From positions 186,001 through 250,000 of the forward strand of contig NZ_BOOJ01000027.1 of assembly GCF_016863175.1 (NCBI RefSeq): DNA of 64,000 bases, in the 5' to 3' direction. Position numbers and translations under genes: made by a program. The notes under the pieces are model-generated. The model did no database searches. It was not told the DNA's origin and saw only the letters and a list, made by a program, of their open reading frames with translations. This DNA is from Paraplanobispora siamensis (GTDB taxonomy: Bacteria; Actinomycetota; Actinomycetes; Streptosporangiales; Streptosporangiaceae). Position 1 is the first letter of the stretch. Every line of letters starts with the position of its first letter. Below are positions 16,390 through 24,925 of this stretch, one piece after another.

Positions 16390-17142
16390 ATGACCCGTAC
16401 GGACCCCATCCATCAGATCCGCTATGCCGTACGGCACCCCAACCGGATCGTCCCCCATTTCCGGAGGCTGGCCAGGGACACCTGGCTGCGGCTGCGCACC
16501 ACCGACCACGTCAGCTACTACCGGGCCGTGATGAAGTCCGACACCGCGCGCAACCCCGAGGCGGCCGTCGGCAGCAAGTCGCACGACCGCTGGCTGGCCC
16601 TGGGCAAGATGCAGTTCGACTATCTGGTCGGGCACGGCCTGCGCCCCGACCATCGGATGCTGGAGATCGGCTGCGGCAACCTGCGCGCCGGCCGGCTGTT
16701 CATCGACTATCTCGACGCCGGCGGCTACTACGGCCTGGACATCTCCCCCGACATCCTCATCGCCGCCCAGCACACCCTGGCCCAGTACGGCCTGCGCGAC
16801 AAGCTCCCCCACCTGACCCCGGTCAGGGACCTGAAGTTCGAGTTCCTGCCCGACGCCTCCTTCGACGTGGTCCACGCGCACAGCGTGTTCTCCCACTCCC
16901 CGCTGCACGTGATCGAGGAGTGCTTCGCCCACGTGGGCCGCGTCATGCGCCCCGGCGGCTGGTTCGACTTCACCTTCGACCGGACCGAGGGGCGCGAGCA
17001 CCAGGTCCTGCGCGAGGACTTCTACTACCGCACCGAGACGCTGCTGGACCTGGCCGCCAAGCACGGCCTGGCGGCCAGGTTCATGGAGGACTGGGAGAAG
17101 CTCCCGCACAAGCAGTCCAAGATCCGCATCACCCTGCCGTAG
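16390..17142 (+). CDS. Class I SAM-dependent methyltransferase
   Basis: 250-residue methyltransferase with motif I LEIGCGNLRAGRLF (about residues 95-108), an acidic residue after strand 2 (YYGLDIS) and the post-motif FDVVHAHSVFSHSP. It resembles Methyltransf_25/11-type enzymes; the substrate is unknown. A GGAGGA sequence is 13 nt upstream of the ATG, unusually far. No gene partner; a strong shared terminator separates it from the convergent ABC operon. Confidence 0.85.
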   Translation: MTRTDPIHQIRYAVRHPNRIVPHFRRLARDTWLRLRTTDHVSYYRAVMKSDTARNPEAAVGSKSHDRWLALGKMQFDYLVGHGLRPDHRMLEIGCGNLRAGRLFIDYLDAGGYYGLDISPDILIAAQHTLAQYGLRDKLPHLTPVRDLKFEFLPDASFDVVHAHSVFSHSPLHVIEECFAHVGRVMRPGGWFDFTFDRTEGREHQVLREDFYYRTETLLDLAAKHGLAARFMEDWEKLPHKQSKIRITLP

Positions 17143-17147
17143 GCCTC

Positions 17148-17190
17148 CCCCGGTCCCGGTGGGCGCAGAGCCCGCCCACCGGGACCGGGG
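17148..17190. terminator. Bidirectional terminator between methyltransferase and FtsX permease genes
   Basis: Perfect 18-bp stem (CCCCGGTCCCGGTGGGCG with its complement) and 7-nt loop filling the gap between two convergent genes. Confidence 0.9.
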
Positions 17191-17193
17191 CGG

Positions 17194-19893
17194 TCAGGAC
17201 AGCCGCCGAGTGAGGGGCAGGCGGGTGCGGGTGCACAGTCCCGCCAGGAGCGCCGCCGCCAGCGGCAGGCCGACCAGCATGGCGGCCAGGGCGGGCCAGG
17301 GCACGTCGATCAGGAACCCGGCCACCTGGTCCGGCCGTTCGGGATCGGGCAACATCCTGCGCCAATCGGCCTCGTGGCGGGCGGCTCCGACGGCGTCGGC
17401 GACGGCGGGCACCATGCCGGCCACCATGCCCGTGACCACCCCCAGCCCGGCGATGAACGCCGCCTGGCCGGCCACCAGGAGCCGCTGCACCCGGGCGGGC
17501 GCTCCCACCGCGGCCAGCGTGGTCCGGTCCGGCCGGCCCTCGACGGCGGCCAGGCCGGTGGCCGCGAAGGTGCCGCCGAGGACCAGCACCGTCGCGGCGA
17601 CGGCCAGGACCAGAAGGACCGCCGTGCTGTCCCGGTCGATACCGTCATCGATCTGCGCATTGGCCGAGAAGCTGACCTCGCGCACCACCGCGTCCAGCCG
17701 TTCGATCTCCTCGGCGGAGGTCCGGTGCACCGCCGGATCCACGATCAGCCGGCCGTGGCGGACCTCCAGGCCGAGCCCGGCCACCGCCCGGGAGGGCAGC
17801 ACACCGGCCACCGGCACCAGCCCCCTGTCGCGCACGGCGACGGCGGGAAGGCTGTGGACGTCGACGGCCTCGTCCCGGGTCTCGAAGGAGACTTTCCCGT
17901 CCTCGATCAGTCTCGGGTCGAAGACCACCGCCTTGCCCTCGGCGAAGGCGGCCTCGGCCACCGGATCGGTCCCGCGCAGGACGTGCCGCAGCAGGTCCAC
18001 CCCGCCCACGGGCAGCGGGCCGAGCTCACCGGAGTGCAGGGCCGGGCAGGGCTCGCCGCAGTCACCGCTCGTCACCCACACTCCGGTGAGCGACCTTCCC
18101 GGCTCCGCGAGGTCGCCCGCCTCGACGAACGGCACACCGGGCAGCGCCTCGGCGGCGGCCTGCTTGACCTCGGTCCAGAGCCGGGGTTCGGCGTCGAAGA
18201 GCCGCACGACCGCGCTGCCGGGAAGATAGGAGGGGAAGTCGCGCTCCTCGGCGCGGGCGAGGTCGCTGGAGGCCATCACCGCGGTCGCGGTGAACGCGGC
18301 GACGGCGGCCATGACCGCGGCAACCGCGGGCGCCGTGCGACTCCGGTTGCGGGCGGCGTCACGGGCGGCCATCCGCAGTGGCAGCGGCAGCCGCGCGGCC
18401 GTCCCCGCCGCGGCGCGGACCAGCCACGGCGTCAGCAGGACCAGGCCGAGCTGGCCGAGGCCGAACCCGGCGAGCAGTCCGGCGTCGCCCGCCGACCAGA
18501 ATCCCCTGCTCCCGTTCTGCGCTGAATGACCGATGAGCGCCAACCCCACCGCCACCAGCGCCAAACCCGCCACGGGCCGGCCCCTGCCACCCACGGCCCG
18601 CCCGCGACGGCCCGCCAGCACGGTGACCGCGTTCGTACGCGCAGCCTGCACGGCCGGGACGAGCGCCGCGAGCAGGCCGCTGGCCACACCCAGGAGCGCC
18701 ACCAGGACGACCCAGTTCAGCGGCACGTCGAAGGGACCGCGGTGGACGAACGGACTCATCGCGGCCACGACCGCGACGCCGAGCGCCGCACCGGGCACCG
18801 AGGCGGCCGGTCCGAGGGTGAGCCCGTCGGCGAGCACGATCCAGCGCAGGTGACGGGCGCTGCCGCCCTGAGCCGCGATCAGCGCCAGTTCCCGGCGGCG
18901 GCGCCGGATCCCGACGGCGAAGGCCGGACCGGCCAGCAACGCGACTTCCAGCACGACCAGGCCGACGCCGGTGACGGCCATCACCACGCCATTGAGGCGC
19001 CACGGGTCGCCGGGAGCCGGATCCTCCATGTCGCCGGACGGCGGCGGATCCGTGATCACGGCGCGGGAGGCCACGACGAGGCCCTTGCGGTTGAGCTCGC
19101 GCACCTTCTGCCAGGAGACCGGCGCGGGCGTGTCCACGAGCCACTCGGTGGTGACCCTCTTCCCGTCGGCCAGCACGGTGCCGGGCGGTGCGACGATCTG
19201 CCTGTGGTGGGGATACCTCTGTGACTCGACCACGCCCACGACCGTGGCGGCGGAGGACGTCCTGGACAGGGTGATCTCCGTCCCGGGACGCAGGCCCAGG
19301 CCGGGGTTCACCGCGATCTCCCCCGCCGCCCGGGGAAGGCGCCCCGACAGCAGGCGGTACATGCCCGCGGTGATCGGGTCGCTCAGGTCGATCTCCCGGA
19401 CGTCGATCTCCCGGTATCCCCGGGGACCCTGGTACCCCGTCCACGAAGTGCGGGAGGGCACCGCCCGGCTGCCGGGGCCGAACAGCGAGACGATCTCCTG
19501 CCGGGACAGGTCCCTCCGCTTGTTGCGGTTCGGCTGGGCCCCGTCCTCGTCGAACCGGACGTTGCCGTCGGCGCTCTGCCGCACCGGTTCGCCGAACGTC
19601 GATCCGTCCAGCCGCGCGTCGGCCGCGCCCATGTCCCAGGCCAGGGACTCGTGCGGGGCGATGTCCTCGGTGGCGAGCCAGGTCGCGGCCCCGGAGAAGA
19701 GCATGACCGGCAGGCCGATCATGACCATGATCAGGGCGCTGCGGCCCCTGGCCCGCCGGATGTCCCGGCGGGAGATCCGCAGGGCCGCCAGGAACGCGGC
19801 GAACGGGGAGCGCCCGGCTGCGGGCGGGCGCTCCCCCTTTCCGCCCTTTCCTGTACGGCCCCCCGATCCGTTCCCCGCCTGCTCCGCGCTCAT
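17194..19893 (-). CDS. ABC transporter permease, FtsX-like (MacB type)
   Basis: 899-residue membrane protein with two FtsX-like permease units. One is N-terminal (TM near residues 50-75, large extracytoplasmic domain, TM cluster about 290-420), the second C-terminal (TM near 520-545, soluble domain, TM cluster about 760-890). Such proteins export peptides, lipids or antibiotics, or act as sensors for antimicrobial peptides. The start overlaps the ATPase stop by 4 bp (ATGA), so the PadR regulator, ATPase and permease form one operon. The substrate is unknown. Confidence 0.9.
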   Translation of the reverse strand: MSAEQAGNGSGGRTGKGGKGERPPAAGRSPFAAFLAALRISRRDIRRARGRSALIMVMIGLPVMLFSGAATWLATEDIAPHESLAWDMGAADARLDGSTFGEPVRQSADGNVRFDEDGAQPNRNKRRDLSRQEIVSLFGPGSRAVPSRTSWTGYQGPRGYREIDVREIDLSDPITAGMYRLLSGRLPRAAGEIAVNPGLGLRPGTEITLSRTSSAATVVGVVESQRYPHHRQIVAPPGTVLADGKRVTTEWLVDTPAPVSWQKVRELNRKGLVVASRAVITDPPPSGDMEDPAPGDPWRLNGVVMAVTGVGLVVLEVALLAGPAFAVGIRRRRRELALIAAQGGSARHLRWIVLADGLTLGPAASVPGAALGVAVVAAMSPFVHRGPFDVPLNWVVLVALLGVASGLLAALVPAVQAARTNAVTVLAGRRGRAVGGRGRPVAGLALVAVGLALIGHSAQNGSRGFWSAGDAGLLAGFGLGQLGLVLLTPWLVRAAAGTAARLPLPLRMAARDAARNRSRTAPAVAAVMAAVAAFTATAVMASSDLARAEERDFPSYLPGSAVVRLFDAEPRLWTEVKQAAAEALPGVPFVEAGDLAEPGRSLTGVWVTSGDCGEPCPALHSGELGPLPVGGVDLLRHVLRGTDPVAEAAFAEGKAVVFDPRLIEDGKVSFETRDEAVDVHSLPAVAVRDRGLVPVAGVLPSRAVAGLGLEVRHGRLIVDPAVHRTSAEEIERLDAVVREVSFSANAQIDDGIDRDSTAVLLVLAVAATVLVLGGTFAATGLAAVEGRPDRTTLAAVGAPARVQRLLVAGQAAFIAGLGVVTGMVAGMVPAVADAVGAARHEADWRRMLPDPERPDQVAGFLIDVPWPALAAMLVGLPLAAALLAGLCTRTRLPLTRRLS

Positions 19894-20594
19894 CGGGCCG
19901 TCTCCAGCTCCGCCTCGGTGGTGTCGGCGACCTCGCCGTCGCGCAGGAAGACCACCCGGTCGGCCCAGGCGGCGTAGCGGGACTCGTGGGTGACCAGCAG
20001 CACCGCGGCCCCGGCGTCGCAGCGGGCGCGCAGCAGCCGGAGGATGTCGTCGCCGGTGGGGGTGTCCAGCGCGCCGGTGGGCTCGTCGGCCAGGAGCAGC
20101 CGCCGCTCACCGGCCAGCGCGCGGGCGATCGCCACCCGCTGGCGCTGGCCGCCGGACAGCTCGTCGGGGAAGCGGTCGGGCTCCTCCAGCCCCACCTCCG
20201 CCAGGGCCTGCAGGGCCTCGCGCCGGGCCCGCCCCGCCCGCACCCCGTCCAGCTCGCGCGGGAGCATCACGTTCTCGGCGGCGGTCAGCGAGGGGATCAG
20301 GTTGAGGTCCTGGAAGACGTAGCCGACGCGCCTGCGGCGCAGGGCCGCGCGCTCCTTGTCCGTCAGGCTCGTCAGCGGCGTGCCCTCCACGGTCACCGAG
20401 CCCGAGGTGGGCGTGTCGAGACCGCCGGCGAGGTTCAGCAGGGTGGACTTCCCGGACCCGGAGGGCCCCATGACCGCGACCAGCTCTCCCGCGGCGACCT
20501 CCAGGCTCACCCCCTTCAGGGCGTGTACGGCCTGCGGGCCGTCGCCGTGGACGCGGGTCGCGTCCGCCAGCCGTACGACCGGTTCGAAACTCAT
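19890..20594 (-). CDS. ABC transporter ATP-binding protein (MacB/LolD type)
   Basis: 234-residue ATPase. Walker A is GPSGSGKST at residues 43-51, followed by Q-loop YVFQDLNLIP, signature LSGGQRQRVAIARAL, Walker B LLLADEPTGALD and the H-loop THE. The TPTSGSVTVEGTPL and DLNLIPSLTAAENV features place it with MacB-type exporters that partner FtsX permeases. The ATG at 20594 overlaps the PadR stop codon by 4 bp and its own stop overlaps the permease start, so the three genes are translationally coupled. Confidence 0.95.
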   Translation of the reverse strand: MSFEPVVRLADATRVHGDGPQAVHALKGVSLEVAAGELVAVMGPSGSGKSTLLNLAGGLDTPTSGSVTVEGTPLTSLTDKERAALRRRRVGYVFQDLNLIPSLTAAENVMLPRELDGVRAGRARREALQALAEVGLEEPDRFPDELSGGQRQRVAIARALAGERRLLLADEPTGALDTPTGDDILRLLRARCDAGAAVLLVTHESRYAAWADRVVFLRDGEVADTTEAELETAR

Positions 20595-21118
20595 GCTTGC
20601 TTCTCCTGCGTCTGGGGGGAGGCCGCCAGCACGGCCTCGCAGTGGTCGAGCCAGCGCTGCTCGGCCTCGGCCTGGAAGATCATCGATTCGAGCACCAGCG
20701 TCTGGGCCGGTCCGTCGGTGCTCGCCCGCTTGGTCCGGGTGAGCCGCTGGAGCGTGCGCATCGTCGCGGCGCGCTGGGCCTGGATCACCGGCCGCACCTC
20801 CGCGCCGGCGGCCACCGCCATCGCCAGTTTGATGACCAGCTCGTCCCGCGGCCGGTCGGACTGGGCGACGGGGGTGCTGAACCATCGCTCCATCTCGGTC
20901 CGACCGGCCTCGGTGATCGAGTAGACGACCCGGCCCTGGTCGTCCTGGTCGCCGGAGGCCACCAGGCCGTCGCGCTCCAGGCGCGAGAGCGTCGTGTAGA
21001 CCTGGCCGATGTTGAGCGGCCAGGTCGCCCCCGTCGACGCCTCGAACTCGGTGCGCAACTGGTAGCCGTATCGGGGTCCTCGGCTCAGCAGAGCGAGGAG
21101 CCCTTGTCGGATCGCCAT
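20591..21118 (-). CDS. PadR-family transcriptional regulator
   Basis: 175-residue regulator. A winged helix-turn-helix occupies residues 1-85 (MAIRQGLLALLSRGPRYGYQL... GQVYTTLSRLERDGLV) and a C-terminal dimerising coiled-coil region (Vir_act_alpha_C-like) follows. PadR regulators usually repress an adjacent exporter and themselves until a drug-like ligand binds; here the ABC exporter is in the same operon. ATG 21118 is favoured because a perfect 26-bp palindrome and a CATACT -10 lie immediately upstream; a longer reading frame would run through this operator. Confidence 0.92.
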   Translation of the reverse strand: MAIRQGLLALLSRGPRYGYQLRTEFEASTGATWPLNIGQVYTTLSRLERDGLVASGDQDDQGRVVYSITEAGRTEMERWFSTPVAQSDRPRDELVIKLAMAVAAGAEVRPVIQAQRAATMRTLQRLTRTKRASTDGPAQTLVLESMIFQAEAEQRWLDHCEAVLAASPQTQEKQA

Positions 21119-21119
21119 G

Positions 21120-21145
21120 CATACTGAGTATGCATACTCAGTATG
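21120..21145. promoter_or_regulatory. PadR operator: perfect 26-bp palindrome
   Basis: Palindrome made of two 13-bp halves, CATACTGAGTATG and CATACTCAGTATG, each itself nearly palindromic. It starts 2 nt from the padR-like start codon and contains a possible -10 (CATACT, 8 nt before the ATG), so binding would block transcription. PadR operators typically carry ATAC/GTAT half-sites. Confidence 0.75.
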
Positions 21146-21216
21146 GTCACGGCAAGCGAAGACGAGAGATCCGCATATTCTGGACAGGCGTCGCCGTTGG
21201 GACCGATACTCGGGAG

Positions 21217-21762
21217 ATGAGCTCGACGCATCCTCCGGCACGCGCATCCGACGGAGACCGTGATCGTGCGATCAACGAGCTCCGCGACCGCGCCGTCGAA
21301 GGCCGGCTCTCCCACGACACGTTCCTGGGCCGTGTCGACATGGCGTTGCGCGCCCGCAACCAGGGTGAGCTGGACGAACTGGTCGCCGACCTCCCCCAGC
21401 GGGGCCGCCTGCGGCGCCTGGTGACCGAGGTCGTCGCCTCCGTCTCCGACTTCACCACGCGCGTGGAGTCCGCCTGGCGGCGTCCCCGGCTGCCCAAGCT
21501 GGCGCTGCCCGGCGACGCCCGCACCCGCTACGTCGTCGGACGGGGCTCGGCCTGCGACCTGGTCCTGGCCGACCTGACCGTCTCACGGGTGCACGCCGAG
21601 CTGCGCCGCGACGCCGACGACTGGATCCTCGTCGACCTCGGCTCCCTCAACGGCACCCGGCTCAACGACTGGCGCCTCGTCGGCCCGGCCAGGGTCCGGC
21701 CGGGCGACGTGATCTCCTTCGGAGACTGCGCCTTCGTCGTGATCACACCTCAGCTGGCCTGA
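21217..21762 (+). CDS. DUF1707 and FHA domain protein
   Basis: 181-residue protein. The N-terminal DUF1707 segment (residues about 12-60: DRDRAINELRDRAVEGRLSH... LDELVADLP) is followed by an FHA phosphothreonine-binding domain (about 105-175), with VGRGSACDLVLADLTVSRVHAEL and DLGSLNGTRLN carrying the conserved Gly-Arg, Ser-Arg-x-His and Asn residues. It probably binds a Ser/Thr-kinase-phosphorylated partner. A GATACT -10 lies 6 nt before ATG 21217, supporting this start and a leaderless mRNA. It is divergent from the PadR operon and ends 3 bp before the convergent MFS gene. Confidence 0.85.
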   Translation: MSSTHPPARASDGDRDRAINELRDRAVEGRLSHDTFLGRVDMALRARNQGELDELVADLPQRGRLRRLVTEVVASVSDFTTRVESAWRRPRLPKLALPGDARTRYVVGRGSACDLVLADLTVSRVHAELRRDADDWILVDLGSLNGTRLNDWRLVGPARVRPGDVISFGDCAFVVITPQLA

Positions 21763-21765
21763 GCG

Positions 21766-23127
21766 TCACGCCTCGGCAGACTTGAGCTGCCCGGCCTCCC
21801 TGAGCTTGGCCGCGGTGAGGGTGTAGCGCAGCGTCAGCACGATGGCGACCCCCATGAAGAGCGCGGGGATCAGCGTGCTGCCGTACAGCGCGGCCTGGAT
21901 GGCCGACTCGGGCTGCTCCACCGGCGTCTTCGGGTCCGACTCCACGAAGCCGGACACCCCCAGGATCCAGCCCAGCACGAGCGCGCCGAAGGCGAAGACG
22001 ACGGTCTCGGCGGCCGTCCACAGGCCGGTGAACACCCCCGCCCGGCGCTTGCCGGTGACCGCCGCGTCATAGACGATCACGTCGGACAGCATGGAGAACT
22101 GCAGCAGCTGGAGCCCGGCGTAGCCGATGCCCACCACCAGCACGCACGCGTGCGCGTACACCGCGCCGAGCTGCGCCGAGAACGCCATCGCGACCGTGCC
22201 GGCCAGGAACAGCGCCGAGCCCAGGACCATCGCCCCGCGCTTGTCGTAGCGTCGCGACAGCCGTACCCACCCGGGCATCGTGACCAGCAGCGGGCCGACG
22301 ACGCACAGGAAGAGCGTGGTGGTGGCCGCGGGGTTGTCCAGGGTGTACGTGGCGAAGTACGGCGCGCCGGCCAGCAGCGTGCCGGCGGCGAACATCTGGG
22401 CGCAGCTCAGGCCGAGCAGCACCATGAACGGCCGGCTGGTGCGGGCCGCGGCGAACTGCGCCTTGATCGACGGCTCCGACTCGGCCCTGGTGACCACCGG
22501 GATCCGGGCGGTGAGCAGGAAGGCGGCGATCATCGAGCCGAACAGCACCACCCCGATGACCAGGCCCATGAGCCGGTAGCCCGAGACGTCGGTGCCCGCG
22601 ATGGCGGGCGCGACGGCGCCGGACAGCAGGATCGCCAGGCCGACGAAGACCATCTTCCACTGCAGGATCGACGACCGCTCGTGATAGTCGTCGGTCATCT
22701 CCGCGGCCATCGCCTTGTAGGGGACCTCGTACAGGGCGTAGGCCGTGGCGGTGAGGAAGTAGCAGAACGCGACGTAGGCGGCGGCGGGCAGGCCGGTGAG
22801 CGGCGGGCCCGCGAACGTCGCGGCGAAGGTCACGGGCAGCGCGATCGCCCCGGCCAGCATCCACGGGCGGCGGGCGCCGAACCGGGAGACCGTGCGGTCG
22901 GAGCGCTGGCCGACCCACGGGTTGACGACGACGTCCCAGATCTTGGGGAGGAAGGCCACCAGGCCCGCGATCCAGGCGGGGACCGCCAGGACGTTCGTCA
23001 TGTAGAACAACAACAACAATCCGGGGACCGTGGAGAACGTCGCGGTGGAGACTGAGCCGACACCGTAGCCGATGCGCATGCTGCGCGGCACGGTGACGAC
23101 GGCGGGAGCGGACGCCGGTGTGACCAT
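21766..23127 (-). CDS. MFS_2 / GPH-family sugar:cation symporter
   Basis: 453-residue polytopic transporter with about 12 hydrophobic segments. The GPH family features are visible: DVVVNPWVGQRSDRT after TM2, RRPWMLAGAIALP, and YALYEVPYKAMAAEMTDDYHERSS. Relatives move melibiose, glucuronides and other glycosides with a cation; the substrate is not predictable. ATG 23127 (MVTPASAP) is preferred over upstream starts that lack ribosome binding sites. Its 3' end nearly touches the convergent FHA gene with no terminator between. No glycosidase is adjacent. Confidence 0.88.
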   Translation of the reverse strand: MVTPASAPAVVTVPRSMRIGYGVGSVSTATFSTVPGLLLLFYMTNVLAVPAWIAGLVAFLPKIWDVVVNPWVGQRSDRTVSRFGARRPWMLAGAIALPVTFAATFAGPPLTGLPAAAYVAFCYFLTATAYALYEVPYKAMAAEMTDDYHERSSILQWKMVFVGLAILLSGAVAPAIAGTDVSGYRLMGLVIGVVLFGSMIAAFLLTARIPVVTRAESEPSIKAQFAAARTSRPFMVLLGLSCAQMFAAGTLLAGAPYFATYTLDNPAATTTLFLCVVGPLLVTMPGWVRLSRRYDKRGAMVLGSALFLAGTVAMAFSAQLGAVYAHACVLVVGIGYAGLQLLQFSMLSDVIVYDAAVTGKRRAGVFTGLWTAAETVVFAFGALVLGWILGVSGFVESDPKTPVEQPESAIQAALYGSTLIPALFMGVAIVLTLRYTLTAAKLREAGQLKSAEA

Positions 23128-23249
23128 TCGCACATTGAATCGCACCAAATGACCGCTCGGTAGACCGGAAACAAGACGTTTTTTCATATTGTCAACCGGT
23201 CCACCGTTCCGCACGATCACCGCAGACGTCTAGTGATCCTGGAGCAGCG

Positions 23250-24794
23250 ATGCGGCCATCACGACGAATCACCCTCTCCCTCCTGCTGCTGGCGAGCATG
23301 GCCTGGGCCTCGGCTCCGGCGGCCGCCCAGCAGCCCGATCCCGGCGTCGCCGACCTGGTCGCCGACATCGACCGGATCCTCGGCGACGAGCGTCTCGTCC
23401 CGGCACGGGCCGGGGTGGTGGTGCGCAGCGCCGCCTCCGGCGAGGAGCTCTACGGCCAGGACAACGGCAAGATCCTCACCCCCGCCTCCAACGCCAAGCT
23501 GGTGACCTCGGCCGCCGCCGTCGACGGCCTCGGTCTGGACTTCCGCTTCACCACGAGCGTGCTGTCCACCGGCCGCCGCACGGGCTCCACCCTCACCGGC
23601 GACCTGTACCTGAAGGGCACCGGCGACCCCACCGTGCTCGCCGCCGACTACGACGCCCTGGCCGCGAAGGTGGCGGCGGCCGGGATCAGGAGGGTCACCG
23701 GCAGGCTCGTCGCCGACGACACCTGGTTCGACGACGTACGGCTCGGCACGGACTGGTCCTGGGACGACGAGCCGTACTACTACGCCGGGCAGATCTCGGC
23801 GCTGACGGCCTCCCCCGACACCGACTACGACGCCGGGTCGGTGATCGTCTCGGTCGCGCCCGGCGACGCCCCCGGCAGGCCCGCGAAGATCTCCACCACC
23901 CCGGAGACCGACTACCTGAAGATCGAGAACCGGGCGACGACCGGGACCGAGACCGACGTGCTCGTCGAGCGGCGGCACGGCACCAACACGGTCCTGGTCA
24001 CCGGGACCGTGGCGGACGGCTACGACGAGTGGGTCACCGTGAACGACCCGACCGGCTACGCGGCCTCCCTCTTCCGCGCGGCCCTGGACAGGCACGGGGT
24101 GCGGGTGGCCGGCCGTACGGCGCGCGGGGCGACCCCCTCGGGAGCCGCGACCGTGGCCGAGCGCCGCTCGATGCCGCTGAGCGAGCTGCTGGTGCCGTTC
24201 ATGAAGCTCAGCAACAACATGCACGCCGAGATCCTGACCAAGTCCCTCGGGCGCAAGGTCTCCGGGGCCGGGACCTGGAGCGCCGGGCTGGCCGCGATCA
24301 CCTCCTTCGCCCGGGCCAACGGCATGCCCACGCTGCGGATGCGGGACGGCTCGGGCCTGTCCCGCGTCGACGGCCTGACGCCCGGCGGGGTCGCCGGGCT
24401 GCTGCTCGAACTGCGCGGCAAGCCCTGGTTCCCCACCTGGTACGGCTCGCTGCCGATCGCGGGCGATCCGGACCGGATGGACGGCGGGACCCTGCGCAGC
24501 CGGATGCGCGGCACCCCCGCGGCCGGCAACGTCCACGCCAAGACCGGCTCGCTGACCGGTGTCACGTCCCTGTCCGGTTACGTGCGGAGTGCCGACGACG
24601 AACTCCTGGTCTTCTCGATCATGATCAACCAGTACCTGTCCGCCTCCCCCAAGGACATCGAGGACAAGATCGCCATCCGCCTCGCGGAGTTCAGCCGGAC
24701 CGCACCGGCCGAAATTTCTGACGTCCGCACGCTCCGGGAGGCATCGAACGTTCCAGAGCTCGAGTGCTCCTGGTCAAAGCCCGTGAGGTGTTGA
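23250..24794 (+). CDS. dacB: D-alanyl-D-alanine carboxypeptidase/endopeptidase (PBP4, S13)
   Basis: 514-residue penicillin-binding protein with an N-terminal signal peptide (to about A26). Active-site motifs are complete: SxxK at S80-K83 (PASNAK), SxN in KLSNNMH, and KTG in HAKTGSLTG. The large insertion between SxxK and SxN is typical of peptidase S13. It acts outside the membrane on peptidoglycan stem peptides (DD-carboxypeptidase/endopeptidase). The C-terminal ~30 residues after NQYLSASPKDIEDKIA are an unusual tail containing a cysteine. A GGAG ribosome binding site precedes the ATG. Confidence 0.93.
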   Translation: MRPSRRITLSLLLLASMAWASAPAAAQQPDPGVADLVADIDRILGDERLVPARAGVVVRSAASGEELYGQDNGKILTPASNAKLVTSAAAVDGLGLDFRFTTSVLSTGRRTGSTLTGDLYLKGTGDPTVLAADYDALAAKVAAAGIRRVTGRLVADDTWFDDVRLGTDWSWDDEPYYYAGQISALTASPDTDYDAGSVIVSVAPGDAPGRPAKISTTPETDYLKIENRATTGTETDVLVERRHGTNTVLVTGTVADGYDEWVTVNDPTGYAASLFRAALDRHGVRVAGRTARGATPSGAATVAERRSMPLSELLVPFMKLSNNMHAEILTKSLGRKVSGAGTWSAGLAAITSFARANGMPTLRMRDGSGLSRVDGLTPGGVAGLLLELRGKPWFPTWYGSLPIAGDPDRMDGGTLRSRMRGTPAAGNVHAKTGSLTGVTSLSGYVRSADDELLVFSIMINQYLSASPKDIEDKIAIRLAEFSRTAPAEISDVRTLREASNVPELECSWSKPVRC

Positions 24795-24855
24795 TCGCAG
24801 ACGCCTCAACGATCACTCTGGTTTACCGGAGTCCCTTATCTTTTCCTTAAAAATC

Positions 24856-24885
24856 GTGACAAGGGGGATCTACCCCCGACAGAAT
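24856..24885 (+). promoter_or_regulatory. Promoter with palindrome in the spacer, upstream of the CAP gene
   Basis: -35-like GTGACA (24856-24861), 18-bp spacer, -10-like CAGAAT (24880-24885). The spacer contains GGGGG-ATCTA-CCCCC (24863-24877), positioned for an operator. The inferred start would give a leader of about 35 nt with a GGAGGA ribosome binding site before ATG 24926. Confidence 0.45.
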
Positions 24886-24925
24886 GCGGGTTCCATCCAG
24901 CGTCTAAACCTCTGGAGGAACCGAC

